Assembly: GCA_964450715.1 (NCBI GenBank)
Contig: CAYVFC010000215.1
Location: forward strand, 1-9,511
DNA: 9,511 bases
Origin: CAYVFC01 sp964450715
GTDB lineage: Bacteria > Myxococcota_A > Polyangia > Polyangiales > JAFGIB01
Direction of reading: 5' to 3'
The translations under genes and the position numbers were made by a program. Under the pieces are notes generated by a model. It ran no database searches, was not told the origin of the DNA, and saw nothing but the letters and a program-made list of their open reading frames with translations. Within the stretch, counting starts at the first letter, position 1; each line of letters starts with the position of its first letter. This document shows positions 1 to 6,140 of the stretch, in pieces.

Positions 1-265
1 GCTCGCCGGCGCCCCGGCCCGAATTCCCGCCTCTTGCACGCCTGCCGGAAGCACACAGCTGGCGCAACATACAGGACGATTTGCGTCGAATATAACTTGC
101 TCAATTGTCGACGCCTCAAGGAGAGGTCTGGCAGGTGACAGAGGGGACCGAGGACTCGCGCAAGCGATTGAAACAATTGGGAATTCCCCTTACGTCTCCG
201 GTCCAAGACGTCATTCTTCGGCCTACTCACACGCCTTCTCGGGCGTAACCCTCTACCGCGCCGAC
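1..265. other. Non-coding flank, no recognisable gene
   Basis: I see no convincing gene, RNA or repeat in this stretch. The longest start-to-stop reading is a plus-strand GTG ORF at 135-248 (37 residues). It has a purine-rich AAGGAGAGG about 10 bases upstream, but it matches nothing I know and its composition is unremarkable. A GGGAATTCCC palindrome lies near 179-188. The region is probably intergenic or a decayed remnant. Confidence 0.5.
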
Positions 266-269
266 TTTA

Positions 270-292
270 CCTCAATGTTGCAAACAAACGTC
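270..292 (+). repeat. Left terminal inverted repeat of the MITE-like element
   Basis: This arm starts CCTCAATGTTGCAAA and ends AACGTC. It pairs with 438-459. The only difference is one extra C inside the A-rich part of the left arm. Confidence 0.7.
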
Positions 293-319
293 GGCATAAA
301 ACCGCTTGCGCTCGTCCGA

Positions 320-344
320 GAGCACGCGATCTGCGCGCGTGCTC
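320..344. repeat. Internal hairpin of the MITE-like element
   Basis: GAGCACGCG (320-328) pairs perfectly with CGCGTGCTC (336-344) around a seven-base loop. It is the strongest local secondary structure inside the element and could be a structured sub-terminal feature. Confidence 0.5.
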
Positions 345-437
345 GGTTCTTCTGGACCTCACATAGGGTGGACTATGCTGCGGCCCAGAATAACCTCCGC
401 GCGCGCGCATCTCACGCACTCTCGGGCGTTTCTGCTC

Positions 438-459
438 GACGTTTTTTGCAACATTGAGG
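438..459 (-). repeat. Right terminal inverted repeat of the MITE-like element
   Basis: This is the reverse complement of 270-292 apart from the one-base indel. It is followed immediately by TTTA (460-463), matching the TTTA that precedes the left arm. Confidence 0.7.
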
Positions 460-503
460 TTTATTACGGTTTTCGGAAATCTGTGACCAGCAACTGTCAA
501 AGT

Positions 504-534
504 CGGGCCGAGTATCTCGGCTTCGGCCGTCGGG
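504..534 (-). terminator. Possible weak terminator downstream of the operon
   Basis: GCCGAG-TAT-CTCGGC (507-521) is a perfect six-base stem. It competes with an adjacent CGGC-TTCG-GCCG stem (518-529). On the minus strand the hairpin is followed only by CCGACTTTGACAG, so a real U-tract is missing. It lies about 100 bases after the last operon stop codon. Placement is reasonable, but the absence of a T-run means intrinsic termination is doubtful. Confidence 0.25.
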
Positions 535-622
535 CGTGTGTCGAATACTTACGCGCCACCGCCGTCGCTTTACCGAGCGTCAAGAAACCGCGTCGGGGGC
601 TGCGAAGCCGTTGGGCTGCGGG

Positions 623-2206
623 CTATACCCCGAGGACATCGAACACAACCTGGGCGTCCACGTCCATGATGTACGGCAGGCTCGTTACCGAGGCGGCATC
701 CTTGGTGAGAGCAGCCAGATCGTCGCGGGTGAGGCTGGCAAGCGTGAACTTCCGTGATCCGGCCATAATCTGACGTAGCCCCTGAGCGAGGCGCTCGTAG
801 TAAGTATATAGCCCGATGGCGCCCGCGGGGAGACTCTCGTACTCCTTTTCGCCGAGCTGCTTGCGCAGATGGGCAGAGGTCACGAATACCTCGTCCTTGG
901 ACGAACCGAAGCGCTCGACGTAGACGGGCAGGTCCCGGTTCTCGATGGCGCGGCCGATGGTCTTGCCGACCATGGCCGCCGCGATGGGAGCCCTGGCCAT
1001 GCCGATGAGCTTGACGTAGGGGGCGCCCAGCGACAGCCCCTTGAATATCTGATCCTCGAAGGAAAAGCCTCCGGCCACGGATAGCGCGGGCACGTGCTTC
1101 TTGGCCCTGGCCAGGCGCCGGGCGTAGTTGTAGAGGAGCGAATGAAGCTCCAGGGGAGGCACCCCCCACTCGTTCATCATCCTCCACGGGCTCATTCCCG
1201 TACCGCCTCCGGCGCCGTCTACGGTAAGCAGGTCGATGTTGTTGCGGGAAGCGAAGATGAGCGCCTGCGCCAGCGCAACCGGCCTGTAGGCGCCGGTCTT
1301 GAGAAAGACGTACTTCGCGCCGGCCTTGCGCAGTTCCTCGACCCGTTTGGCGAACGACTCCTCGGTTACCATGCCCACCCGGGAGTGACGCTCGAACTCC
1401 TTGAAAGCCCCCTTCTCGAAGGCGCGAATCACGGTCGGTTCCGTGGGATCGGGCAGCACGACATACCCGCGTTTTTTCAGCAACTGCGCCTTTTTCAGAT
1501 CGTTGATCTTGACCTCCCCCCCGATGTTCTTCGCCCCCTGGCCCCACTTGAGCTCAACGCACTCCACTCCGAGCTTTTCTATGGCGTATTCCTGCACCCC
1601 GAGACGCGTGTCCTCGACGTTGGCCTGGACGACGATGGCGCCGTAACCTTCGCGCTGGCTCTCCTGGTAGAGGCGCACCCGGCGCTTCAGGTCCACGGTG
1701 TCGACGATCCGGCCCTTCTTGATGACGGCATCGGGGTCCATCCCCACCACGTTCTCGCCGATGGTGAGCCCGGTGCCGGTCAGCGCCGCCCCGATAGCCA
1801 GCCCTTCCCAGTTGTTCTTGGCGACGTTCGTTGATCCGATACCCGGTATGATCCACGGCAGTCGGAACTTGATTCCGTTCTTTTTCCCGAAAGCCACCTC
1901 CAGGCTCACGGCAGGAAAGACCGCCTTGTCGCTGTCCGCCTCGATGCCCTGCGCTCCCGTGACCCCCCCGAGAATGGTGAGGTGCGAGTAGTCGACCGGG
2001 TAGTCCTTCTCGCAGGCGGTGGTGATGACCCCGAAGGGCTGAGGGTAGATCACCTCGTGCCCGCGGTAGGCGCTCTTGCCGATCTCGCACATCCCGATGC
2101 AACCGTCCACGCAGGTGACGCACATACCCGAGCTATGCTGTATGGCTCCCTCGGTGCGGTTCTTGGTCAGCGTGGCGGCGGAGGCATTGATTCTCGATAG
2201 CGACAT
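623..2206 (-). CDS. FMN-binding glutamate-synthase-like protein (GltB central/FMN domain only)
   Basis: A 527-residue relative of the FMN-binding TIM-barrel part of glutamate synthase. Recognisable segments are the FMN loop WGQGAKNIGGE (221-231), VDGAGGGTGMSP (329-340, the family's GGTGxSP block) and SVAGGFSFEDQIFKGLSLGA (376-395, equivalent to DGGxRTGxDVxKAxxLGA). The glutaminase domain and the C-terminal GXGXG helix domain are absent. The region after 395, where classical GltB carries its [3Fe-4S] cysteines, has no cysteine at all. Instead an N-terminal Cys set is present (C29, C32, C36, C40: CxxCx3Cx3C), followed by EIGK, and may hold an Fe-S cluster. The ATG is preceded by AGGAAAGGAATGAGAAT and lies four bases after the upstream stop, so it is the last gene of the operon. 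The FMN fold is clear, but real glutamate synthase activity is not shown. Electrons probably come from the NADH-binding subunit encoded upstream. Product and acceptor are unknown. Confidence 0.85.
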   Translation of the reverse strand: MSLSRINASAATLTKNRTEGAIQHSSGMCVTCVDGCIGMCEIGKSAYRGHEVIYPQPFGVITTACEKDYPVDYSHLTILGGVTGAQGIEADSDKAVFPAVSLEVAFGKKNGIKFRLPWIIPGIGSTNVAKNNWEGLAIGAALTGTGLTIGENVVGMDPDAVIKKGRIVDTVDLKRRVRLYQESQREGYGAIVVQANVEDTRLGVQEYAIEKLGVECVELKWGQGAKNIGGEVKINDLKKAQLLKKRGYVVLPDPTEPTVIRAFEKGAFKEFERHSRVGMVTEESFAKRVEELRKAGAKYVFLKTGAYRPVALAQALIFASRNNIDLLTVDGAGGGTGMSPWRMMNEWGVPPLELHSLLYNYARRLARAKKHVPALSVAGGFSFEDQIFKGLSLGAPYVKLIGMARAPIAAAMVGKTIGRAIENRDLPVYVERFGSSKDEVFVTSAHLRKQLGEKEYESLPAGAIGLYTYYERLAQGLRQIMAGSRKFTLASLTRDDLAALTKDAASVTSLPYIMDVDAQVVFDVLGV

Positions 2207-2210
2207 ATTC

Positions 2211-2882
2211 TCATTCCTTTCCTATCTCGCAGGCAACGCAAGGCGACATGTAGCACATCATGTCGTCGAACTTGTCGAGACAGGGCGCGGCGAGGTTCTG
2301 GCAACCGCCGCAGACGGCCCTGTCCGTTTCCGTGTAGGTGCACCTGAGCTGGCACGCGGGGCATACGTACATGCACCCCCCGCAAAAACGGCAAACGTCC
2401 GACTTGGCGTCGAAGGGAACGCCTATCCCGCGGTGCTCGCCGCGGCCGTGGAACCCTATCGCCCCCGACATCATCTGCTCCTTGCACATGCGAACGCACA
2501 GCCCGCACAGGACGCAATCCTCGTGCTCCTGCCTGAACCGCTGTCGGTTCACGCCGTGGGCCGAGGCCAGATCCTGGATGACCTTCGACTGCGGGCAGCT
2601 CGCCAGGTATAGCTCGATCAATATCCGTCGGGCGCGCATCACCCGGTTCGACGAGGTGCGTACCTCCAGCCCCTCCTCGGCGCGGTAAGTGCAGGACGAT
2701 ACGAGCCTGGCCTTCGGGCCCTCGCCGATCTCGACCAGGCACAGACGGCAGGCCCCGTAGGGCGTCAACCCATCCAGATGGCAGAGAGTCGGTATGGGAA
2801 ACCCCAGCGCCCTGGCCGCCTCGAGCAGCGTGGTGCCCTCCTCCACCGACGTCGGCAACCCGTTGATCTTTAGTTGAATCAT
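2211..2882 (-). CDS. Iron-sulfur electron-transfer subunit, NuoG/HndD N-terminus-like ([2Fe-2S] plus two [4Fe-4S])
   Basis: A 223-residue protein with 21 cysteines. Residues 1-75 form a plant-type [2Fe-2S] ferredoxin domain (C34, C45, C48, C64, in the GACRLCLVE context). The His/Cys-rich [4Fe-4S] site that normally follows in NuoG is degenerate, with only C96 left. Two ferredoxin-type [4Fe-4S] sites follow: C123/126/129/133 and C164/167/170/174. A tail unlike NuoG carries eight more cysteines (177, 181, 191, 194, 201, 210, 215, 218) and ends CVACEIGKE. No molybdopterin or H-cluster domain is present, so this is a pure electron wire. I chose the ATG at 2882 rather than upstream in-frame starts. 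It overlaps the preceding stop codon as TAATG, the encoded protein begins exactly at the ferredoxin fold, and longer versions would run inside the NuoF-like gene. It probably passes electrons between the NADH/FMN subunit and the glutamate-synthase-like protein. Confidence 0.85.
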   Translation of the reverse strand: MIQLKINGLPTSVEEGTTLLEAARALGFPIPTLCHLDGLTPYGACRLCLVEIGEGPKARLVSSCTYRAEEGLEVRTSSNRVMRARRILIELYLASCPQSKVIQDLASAHGVNRQRFRQEHEDCVLCGLCVRMCKEQMMSGAIGFHGRGEHRGIGVPFDAKSDVCRFCGGCMYVCPACQLRCTYTETDRAVCGGCQNLAAPCLDKFDDMMCYMSPCVACEIGKE

Positions 2883-4759
2883 TACACCGCCACCTTGACA
2901 GGGGATCCCTTCACCACGGCCGAGACCTTGGGTGGGCAGACGGCCAGACAGGTGCCGCAACGCGTACACTTCTTCTGGTCTATGACGTGCAGCTTCTTCC
3001 GCTTCCCGGAAATGGCATTTGTCGGACACTGCTTCAAACAGACCAGGCAGCCCACGCACTTTTCCGTGATCTCGTAGCAGATGAGCTCCTTACAACTGAG
3101 CGCGGGGCACCTCTTTTCCTTGACGTGCGCCTCGTACTCCTGTCGAAAGTACCTGAGCGTGCTGAGAACGGGGTTGATGGAAGTCTGCCCCAGACCGCAC
3201 ATGGACGCGTCCTTGACCACCAGGGCCAGTTCTTCCAGCAACGCGATACTTTCGAGGGACCCCTCGCCTCTGGCGATGTCGTCGAGGATCTCGTGCATCC
3301 TTTGCGTTCCCTTGCGGCAGGAAAAGCACTTCCCGCACGACTCGTCCTTGAGAAATTCCATGTAGTACCTGGCGATATCCACCATGCAGGTGGAGTCGTC
3401 CATGACGATCATCCCGCCGGAGCCCATGATCGAGCCGGCCGCCTGCAGGCTCTTGAAATCCACCGGCTGGTCCAGCCCGCCAACAGGGATGCACCCGCCC
3501 GAGGGACCTCCGGTCTGCACCGCCTTGATCTTGCCCTGGCCCAGCGGCCCCCCGCCGATATCGTAGACGATCTTCTCCAGGCTGGTTCCCATGGGGACTT
3601 CCACCAGGCCCGTGTTCTTGATCTTCCCTACCAGGCTGAAGATCTTGGTCCCGGCGCTTCCGGAGGTGCCGATGCCCGCGAACCGCTCGGCGCCCATCTT
3701 GAATACGATAGGTATATTCGCCCAGGTCTCCACGTTGTTGATGGCCGTCGGCTTGCCGTCGACGCCTTTCTCGACGGGATACGGGGGGCGTTGCCGCGGC
3801 TCGCCGGTCTTGCCCTCGACCGATCGGATGAGCGCCGTTTCCTCGCCGCAGACGAATGCACCGGCCCCGCGAGCTATAGAAATATCAAAAGATAACCCAG
3901 TACCGAGAATATTCTCTCCGAGCAAACCGAGGTCCCTCGCCTGGTGCAGCGCGGTCTTGAGGTGCTTGATCGCGAGGGGGTACTCGCCTCGGACGTACAC
4001 GATTCCCTCGGTTGCCCCCGTGGCATAGGCGCCGATGAGCATGCCTTCCATGATGAGGTGAGGGTTTCCCTCCAGGACGCTACGGTCCATGTAGGCGCCG
4101 GGATCACCCTCGTCTCCGTTACACACAAGAACCTTGCCGCGTCCATTCGGCCGGTTCGCCAGCAACTCCCACTTGCGACCCGTCGGAAATCCAGCCCCGC
4201 CGCGTCCTCCCAGCCCGGAACGCTTGGTCTCGTCGATCACCCAACTGCGGTCGGCACGGGCGAGTACGGCGGCGAGCGCCTGGTAACCGCCCTGTTCCAG
4301 ATAGTCGTCGATCCGGATCGGATCGAGCTTCTCGTTCATCCCCAGGATCAGGCGGCTTTGATGTTTGAAAAACGGGATCTCCTCCAGCTTCTGATAGCGT
4401 TCGCCGGTGACCGGATCGCTATAGAGGAGCTCCTCCACCGTCTCTCCAACCAACAGCGCGTCGATGATCCGCGGGACATCCGGCAGCCGGACCTGTGAGT
4501 AGAACGCGTGCTGTGGATCGGTAAGCACGAACGGTCCCATCTCGCAGAAACCGTGGCACCCGGTGATCCGGATGCCCACCTTCTCCTGCAGGCCGTTCTG
4601 GATGATGTGCTTCTTGGCGACGCGGATAAGGTCGCTCGATTCACTGGCCTGGCAGGCCGTGCCCGCGCACACGACGATGCACGGTCGGCCGGGGTTCTCG
4701 TTGCGGGCCAGCGACTGCTGGAGCCTCTTCAGCTCCTTGATCGAAAAAAGTCTCGCCAT
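2882..4759 (-). CDS. hndC: NADH-binding flavoprotein subunit, NuoF/HndC/HydB type
   Basis: A 625-residue soluble subunit that should oxidise NAD(P)H at FMN and feed electrons to Fe-S clusters. Domains in order: an N-terminal thioredoxin-like [2Fe-2S] domain (C31, C36, C68, C72); the NuoF core with FMN/NADH-binding loops GLGGRGGAGFPTG (182-194), NGDEGDPGAYMDR (214-226) and GAGAFVCGEETAL (298-310); the N3-type [4Fe-4S] site ESCGKCxxCRKG (C475, C478, C481) with C521; and a C-terminal 2x[4Fe-4S] ferredoxin domain (C568/571/574/578 and C598/601/604/608). This architecture, longer than complex I NuoF, is that of the Hnd/Hyd subunits of NAD(P)-linked or bifurcating hydrogenases. No hydrogenase is encoded nearby, so the symbol denotes family only. 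GAGG six bases before the ATG supports the start. The gene lies 45 bases after the NuoE-like gene and overlaps the next by one base. A stretch around 3872-3919 uses unusually AT-rich codons. Confidence 0.92.
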   Translation of the reverse strand: MARLFSIKELKRLQQSLARNENPGRPCIVVCAGTACQASESSDLIRVAKKHIIQNGLQEKVGIRITGCHGFCEMGPFVLTDPQHAFYSQVRLPDVPRIIDALLVGETVEELLYSDPVTGERYQKLEEIPFFKHQSRLILGMNEKLDPIRIDDYLEQGGYQALAAVLARADRSWVIDETKRSGLGGRGGAGFPTGRKWELLANRPNGRGKVLVCNGDEGDPGAYMDRSVLEGNPHLIMEGMLIGAYATGATEGIVYVRGEYPLAIKHLKTALHQARDLGLLGENILGTGLSFDISIARGAGAFVCGEETALIRSVEGKTGEPRQRPPYPVEKGVDGKPTAINNVETWANIPIVFKMGAERFAGIGTSGSAGTKIFSLVGKIKNTGLVEVPMGTSLEKIVYDIGGGPLGQGKIKAVQTGGPSGGCIPVGGLDQPVDFKSLQAAGSIMGSGGMIVMDDSTCMVDIARYYMEFLKDESCGKCFSCRKGTQRMHEILDDIARGEGSLESIALLEELALVVKDASMCGLGQTSINPVLSTLRYFRQEYEAHVKEKRCPALSCKELICYEITEKCVGCLVCLKQCPTNAISGKRKKLHVIDQKKCTRCGTCLAVCPPKVSAVVKGSPVKVAV

Positions 4760-4804
4760 CCGATTACCTCGGTAACGTGAAGAAGAAGACAGGGCCGAAC
4801 CGGT

Positions 4805-5695
4805 TCATGCAAGATCCAGCATCCGGCTCTCGGGACCGCAACAACCGCTGCGCGGGCAGACGCGTAGAGTTCCTCCGCCGCGAATGCCCAGCTGCGCCAT
4901 CGGCGCCTCGCACCTCGTACACCTCCAGGCGCCGGCCAGATCGGCTTGGCAGTGCGGGCAAGAATAGTTGACGACCGTTTCGAGCGGGACGTCGTGCTCG
5001 CACAGCATGTCGTGGCGCCCGTACAGCGACGACAGGCGGAGCCAGCCCTGACTGTCCCCGAACGAAGCCGAAACCTTGATGGCGGGGATCTCCTCCATCA
5101 GGAACCCCTCGTCCATGAGACTCTGGTTGCAGGCCGGACAGATCGCCTCGACCGGGAAGACCCGCTCATCGTCTTTTACGGCCCGCCCGCAATGGCCCTC
5201 CGTCGTTTTCTCGATGAGGGAGCCGACGCTCAACCTGTTCAGCTTCGAGAAGTAACGGCCGTCTATCACGGCGACCGGCCCCAGGGCGCAAGCGCCGAGG
5301 CAATTGACAGTCTTGAGCGTGAAGCGGCGATCCGCGGTCGTCTGGCCGACCTCTATCCCGAGCTGACTCTTGAACTCCTCGACCACGGCGCCCGAGTTGC
5401 GGACATGGCAGGCGGTGCCGAGGCAGACCGAAACCAGGTGCTCGCCTCTCGGCTTGAGGTCGAATTGATTATAAAAGGTGGCGACACCGTAGACGTCCAC
5501 CAGGCTCTTGCCCGTCTTTTCCGCGAGCAGTCGCAGCGACTTTTCGGGCAGGTATCCATATACGGACTGGATGTCCTCCAGGGTCGCGATGAGGCTTCCT
5601 CGGGCGCCGTCGTGTCTGTTCACGATCCGCGCGATCTGATCCTCCGCGCTCCCTTCTCCAGCAGCCTTCGATGTCTTCGGGGAAAGCTCGAACAC
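4805..5695 (-). CDS. hndA: NuoE/HndA-like [2Fe-2S] subunit with zinc-ribbon-like C-terminal extension
   Basis: A 296-residue protein. Residues about 15-165 are a NuoE/HndA thioredoxin-like [2Fe-2S] domain. The helical part contains the signature YGYLP and DVYGVATFYNQF, and the cluster ligands are C91, C96, C132 and C136 (CLGTAC and NCLGAC). Such subunits normally end near residue 160-170. Here about 130 residues follow, with CPAC (186-189), CPHC (246-249), CTRC (259-262) and CPRSGCC (280-286) plus C169 and C232. This looks like zinc ribbons or further metal sites. I chose the GTG at 5695: AGGAGG sits four bases upstream, the previous stop TAG overlaps that Shine-Dalgarno, and the protein begins just before the conserved domain. 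The in-frame ATG at 5977 would overlap the small Cys-rich gene for nearly 280 bases and adds low-complexity Arg-rich sequence. It should partner the NuoF-like subunit next in the operon. The extension's role is unknown. Confidence 0.88.
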   Translation of the reverse strand: MFELSPKTSKAAGEGSAEDQIARIVNRHDGARGSLIATLEDIQSVYGYLPEKSLRLLAEKTGKSLVDVYGVATFYNQFDLKPRGEHLVSVCLGTACHVRNSGAVVEEFKSQLGIEVGQTTADRRFTLKTVNCLGACALGPVAVIDGRYFSKLNRLSVGSLIEKTTEGHCGRAVKDDERVFPVEAICPACNQSLMDEGFLMEEIPAIKVSASFGDSQGWLRLSSLYGRHDMLCEHDVPLETVVNYSCPHCQADLAGAWRCTRCEAPMAQLGIRGGGTLRVCPRSGCCGPESRMLDLA

Positions 5696-5706
5696 GTGAC
5701 CTCCTA
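5696..5706 (-). promoter_or_regulatory. Shine-Dalgarno fixing the GTG start of the NuoE-like gene
   Basis: Reading the minus strand, TAGGAGGTCAC precedes the GTG. The TAG is the stop codon of the small Cys-rich gene and overlaps AGGAGG. The two genes are therefore likely translationally coupled. This decides the start against the longer in-frame ORF. Confidence 0.7.
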
Positions 5707-6045
5707 CATGTACTCCTGGCAGTGCCAGACGCCGCCCTCGGGCCTGTTGAAGGTGCAGCTCTCCACCTGGGCGCAGGTCATGCACAGACCTCGGACGTCG
5801 CTGCGTGGCGGGTCGCCAACCGGCGGGCGTCCGGCGGACCGGGGCTCGGGCGCTGTTTTCGGCTGCCTCGGCCTCGGTTGGTAGTCGTCGAACTCCTCGC
5901 ACTGCGTCACGCACGCGTCCTTTTTCCCGCGCTCCTTCGCGTAGGTGCATGTCGACAAGCGGTTGCAGGTGGAACACAGACCGGAAACGGCCTCGCGACT
6001 ACCGGAAGGCTTCGCACGCTTGCGGGTTTTCGACTTCTTCTTCAT
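5704..6045 (-). CDS. Small cysteine-rich protein with duplicated CxxCx5C motif
   Basis: A 113-residue protein with no family name I can give. After a Lys/Arg-rich start (MKKKSKTRKR) it carries two copies of one motif: GLCSTCNRLSTCTY ending CEEF (C24, C27, C33, C45, C49) and GLCMTCAQVESCTF ending CQEY (C88, C91, C97, C109). They are joined by a Pro/Arg-rich linker. Each copy offers four cysteines in the pattern CxxCx5C-T-[YF]...C-[EQ]-E-[FY], suited to zinc or an Fe-S cluster. I chose the ATG at 6045 because GGAGGG lies just upstream and a sigma-54 promoter at 6077-6092 would start transcription near 6066. The alternative ATG at 6075 would lie upstream of that transcript start and has no Shine-Dalgarno. 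It is the first gene of the redox operon, eight bases before the NuoE-like gene, so an accessory, maturation or electron-carrier role is plausible but inferred. Confidence 0.75.
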   Translation of the reverse strand: MKKKSKTRKRAKPSGSREAVSGLCSTCNRLSTCTYAKERGKKDACVTQCEEFDDYQPRPRQPKTAPEPRSAGRPPVGDPPRSDVRGLCMTCAQVESCTFNRPEGGVWHCQEYM

Positions 6046-6056
6046 GGTCCCTCCGT
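6046..6056 (-). promoter_or_regulatory. Shine-Dalgarno, partly in a small hairpin, before the Cys-rich gene
   Basis: GGAGGG lies three to four bases before the ATG at 6045. The minus-strand sequence CTCC-GAC-GGAG forms a small four-base stem that includes the Shine-Dalgarno. The hairpin would sit close to the 5' end of the predicted transcript, but is short and may not be regulatory. Confidence 0.5.
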
Positions 6057-6076
6057 CGGAGCCCGTATTCGCCATA

Positions 6077-6092
6077 AGCGAAATACGTGCCG
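6077..6092 (-). promoter_or_regulatory. Sigma-54 (-24/-12) promoter of the redox operon
   Basis: The minus strand reads CGGCACGTATTTCGCT against the consensus TGGCACG-N4-TTGCW. The invariant GG (6091-6090) and GC (6079-6078) are present with the required ten bases between them. The GGCACG block is perfect. Mismatches are C for T before GG and C for the second T of TTGC. The predicted start is near 6066, giving a leader of about 20 bases that contains the Shine-Dalgarno. The gene immediately upstream encodes a sigma-54 activator with an intact GAFTGA loop, which makes local control very plausible. Confidence 0.7.
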
Positions 6093-6140
6093 TCCGGAGG
6101 GAACCCCTCGACGCGCCGCGAAACGCCGAAAAACGGCCCC

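Larger units (their letters stand above)
270..459. mobile_element. MITE-like element with terminal inverted repeats and TTTA target duplication
   Basis: The left end (270-292) begins CCTCAATGTTGCAAA. The right end (438-459) is its reverse complement, ending TTTGCAACATTGAGG. The two arms match over 22-23 bases with a single one-base indel. The bases directly outside are TTTA on the left (266-269) and TTTA on the right (460-463), as expected of a 4-bp target-site duplication. The interior is about 145 bases and has no transposase-sized ORF. It contains a strong hairpin (9-bp stem, 320-328 with 336-344). Short length, paired ends, duplicated target and no coding capacity fit a non-autonomous miniature element mobilised in trans. 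I cannot assign the parent IS family. A long stem-loop regulatory element is the alternative, but the flanking TTTA pair favours transposition. Confidence 0.65.

Noticed and set aside
135..248. GTG-started 37-residue plus-strand ORF with AAGGAGAGG upstream
   Set aside because: Too short and featureless to call; no recognisable motif or neighbour.
267..773. Overlapping ORFs on both strands at the left end
   Set aside because: They run across the inverted-repeat element, are Arg-rich, have no convincing ribosome sites and resemble no family.
570..1547. Long minus-strand ORF overlapping the GltB-like gene
   Set aside because: It is an Arg/Gly-rich out-of-frame reading of the clearly conserved FMN-binding gene; long shadow ORFs are expected in GC-rich DNA.
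2211..5695. Respiratory complex I operon
   Set aside because: No membrane subunits, no NuoB/C/D/I, and the NuoF-like protein has the extra N- and C-terminal Fe-S domains of the soluble Hnd/Hyd type.
5696..5977. N-terminal extension of the NuoE-like protein to an ATG at 5977
   Set aside because: It overlaps the Cys-rich gene in another frame, has Arg-rich non-conserved sequence, and the GTG at 5695 has an excellent AGGAGG.
2211..6045. NAD-dependent hydrogenase (HydABC/HndABCD) operon
   Set aside because: The electron-input subunits match, but no H-cluster catalytic domain is present; the short NuoG-like subunit ends after its Fe-S sites.
6046..6075. Upstream ATG (6075) for the small Cys-rich protein
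   Set aside because: It lies within the sigma-54 promoter region upstream of the predicted transcript start and has no Shine-Dalgarno; the ATG at 6045 has both.
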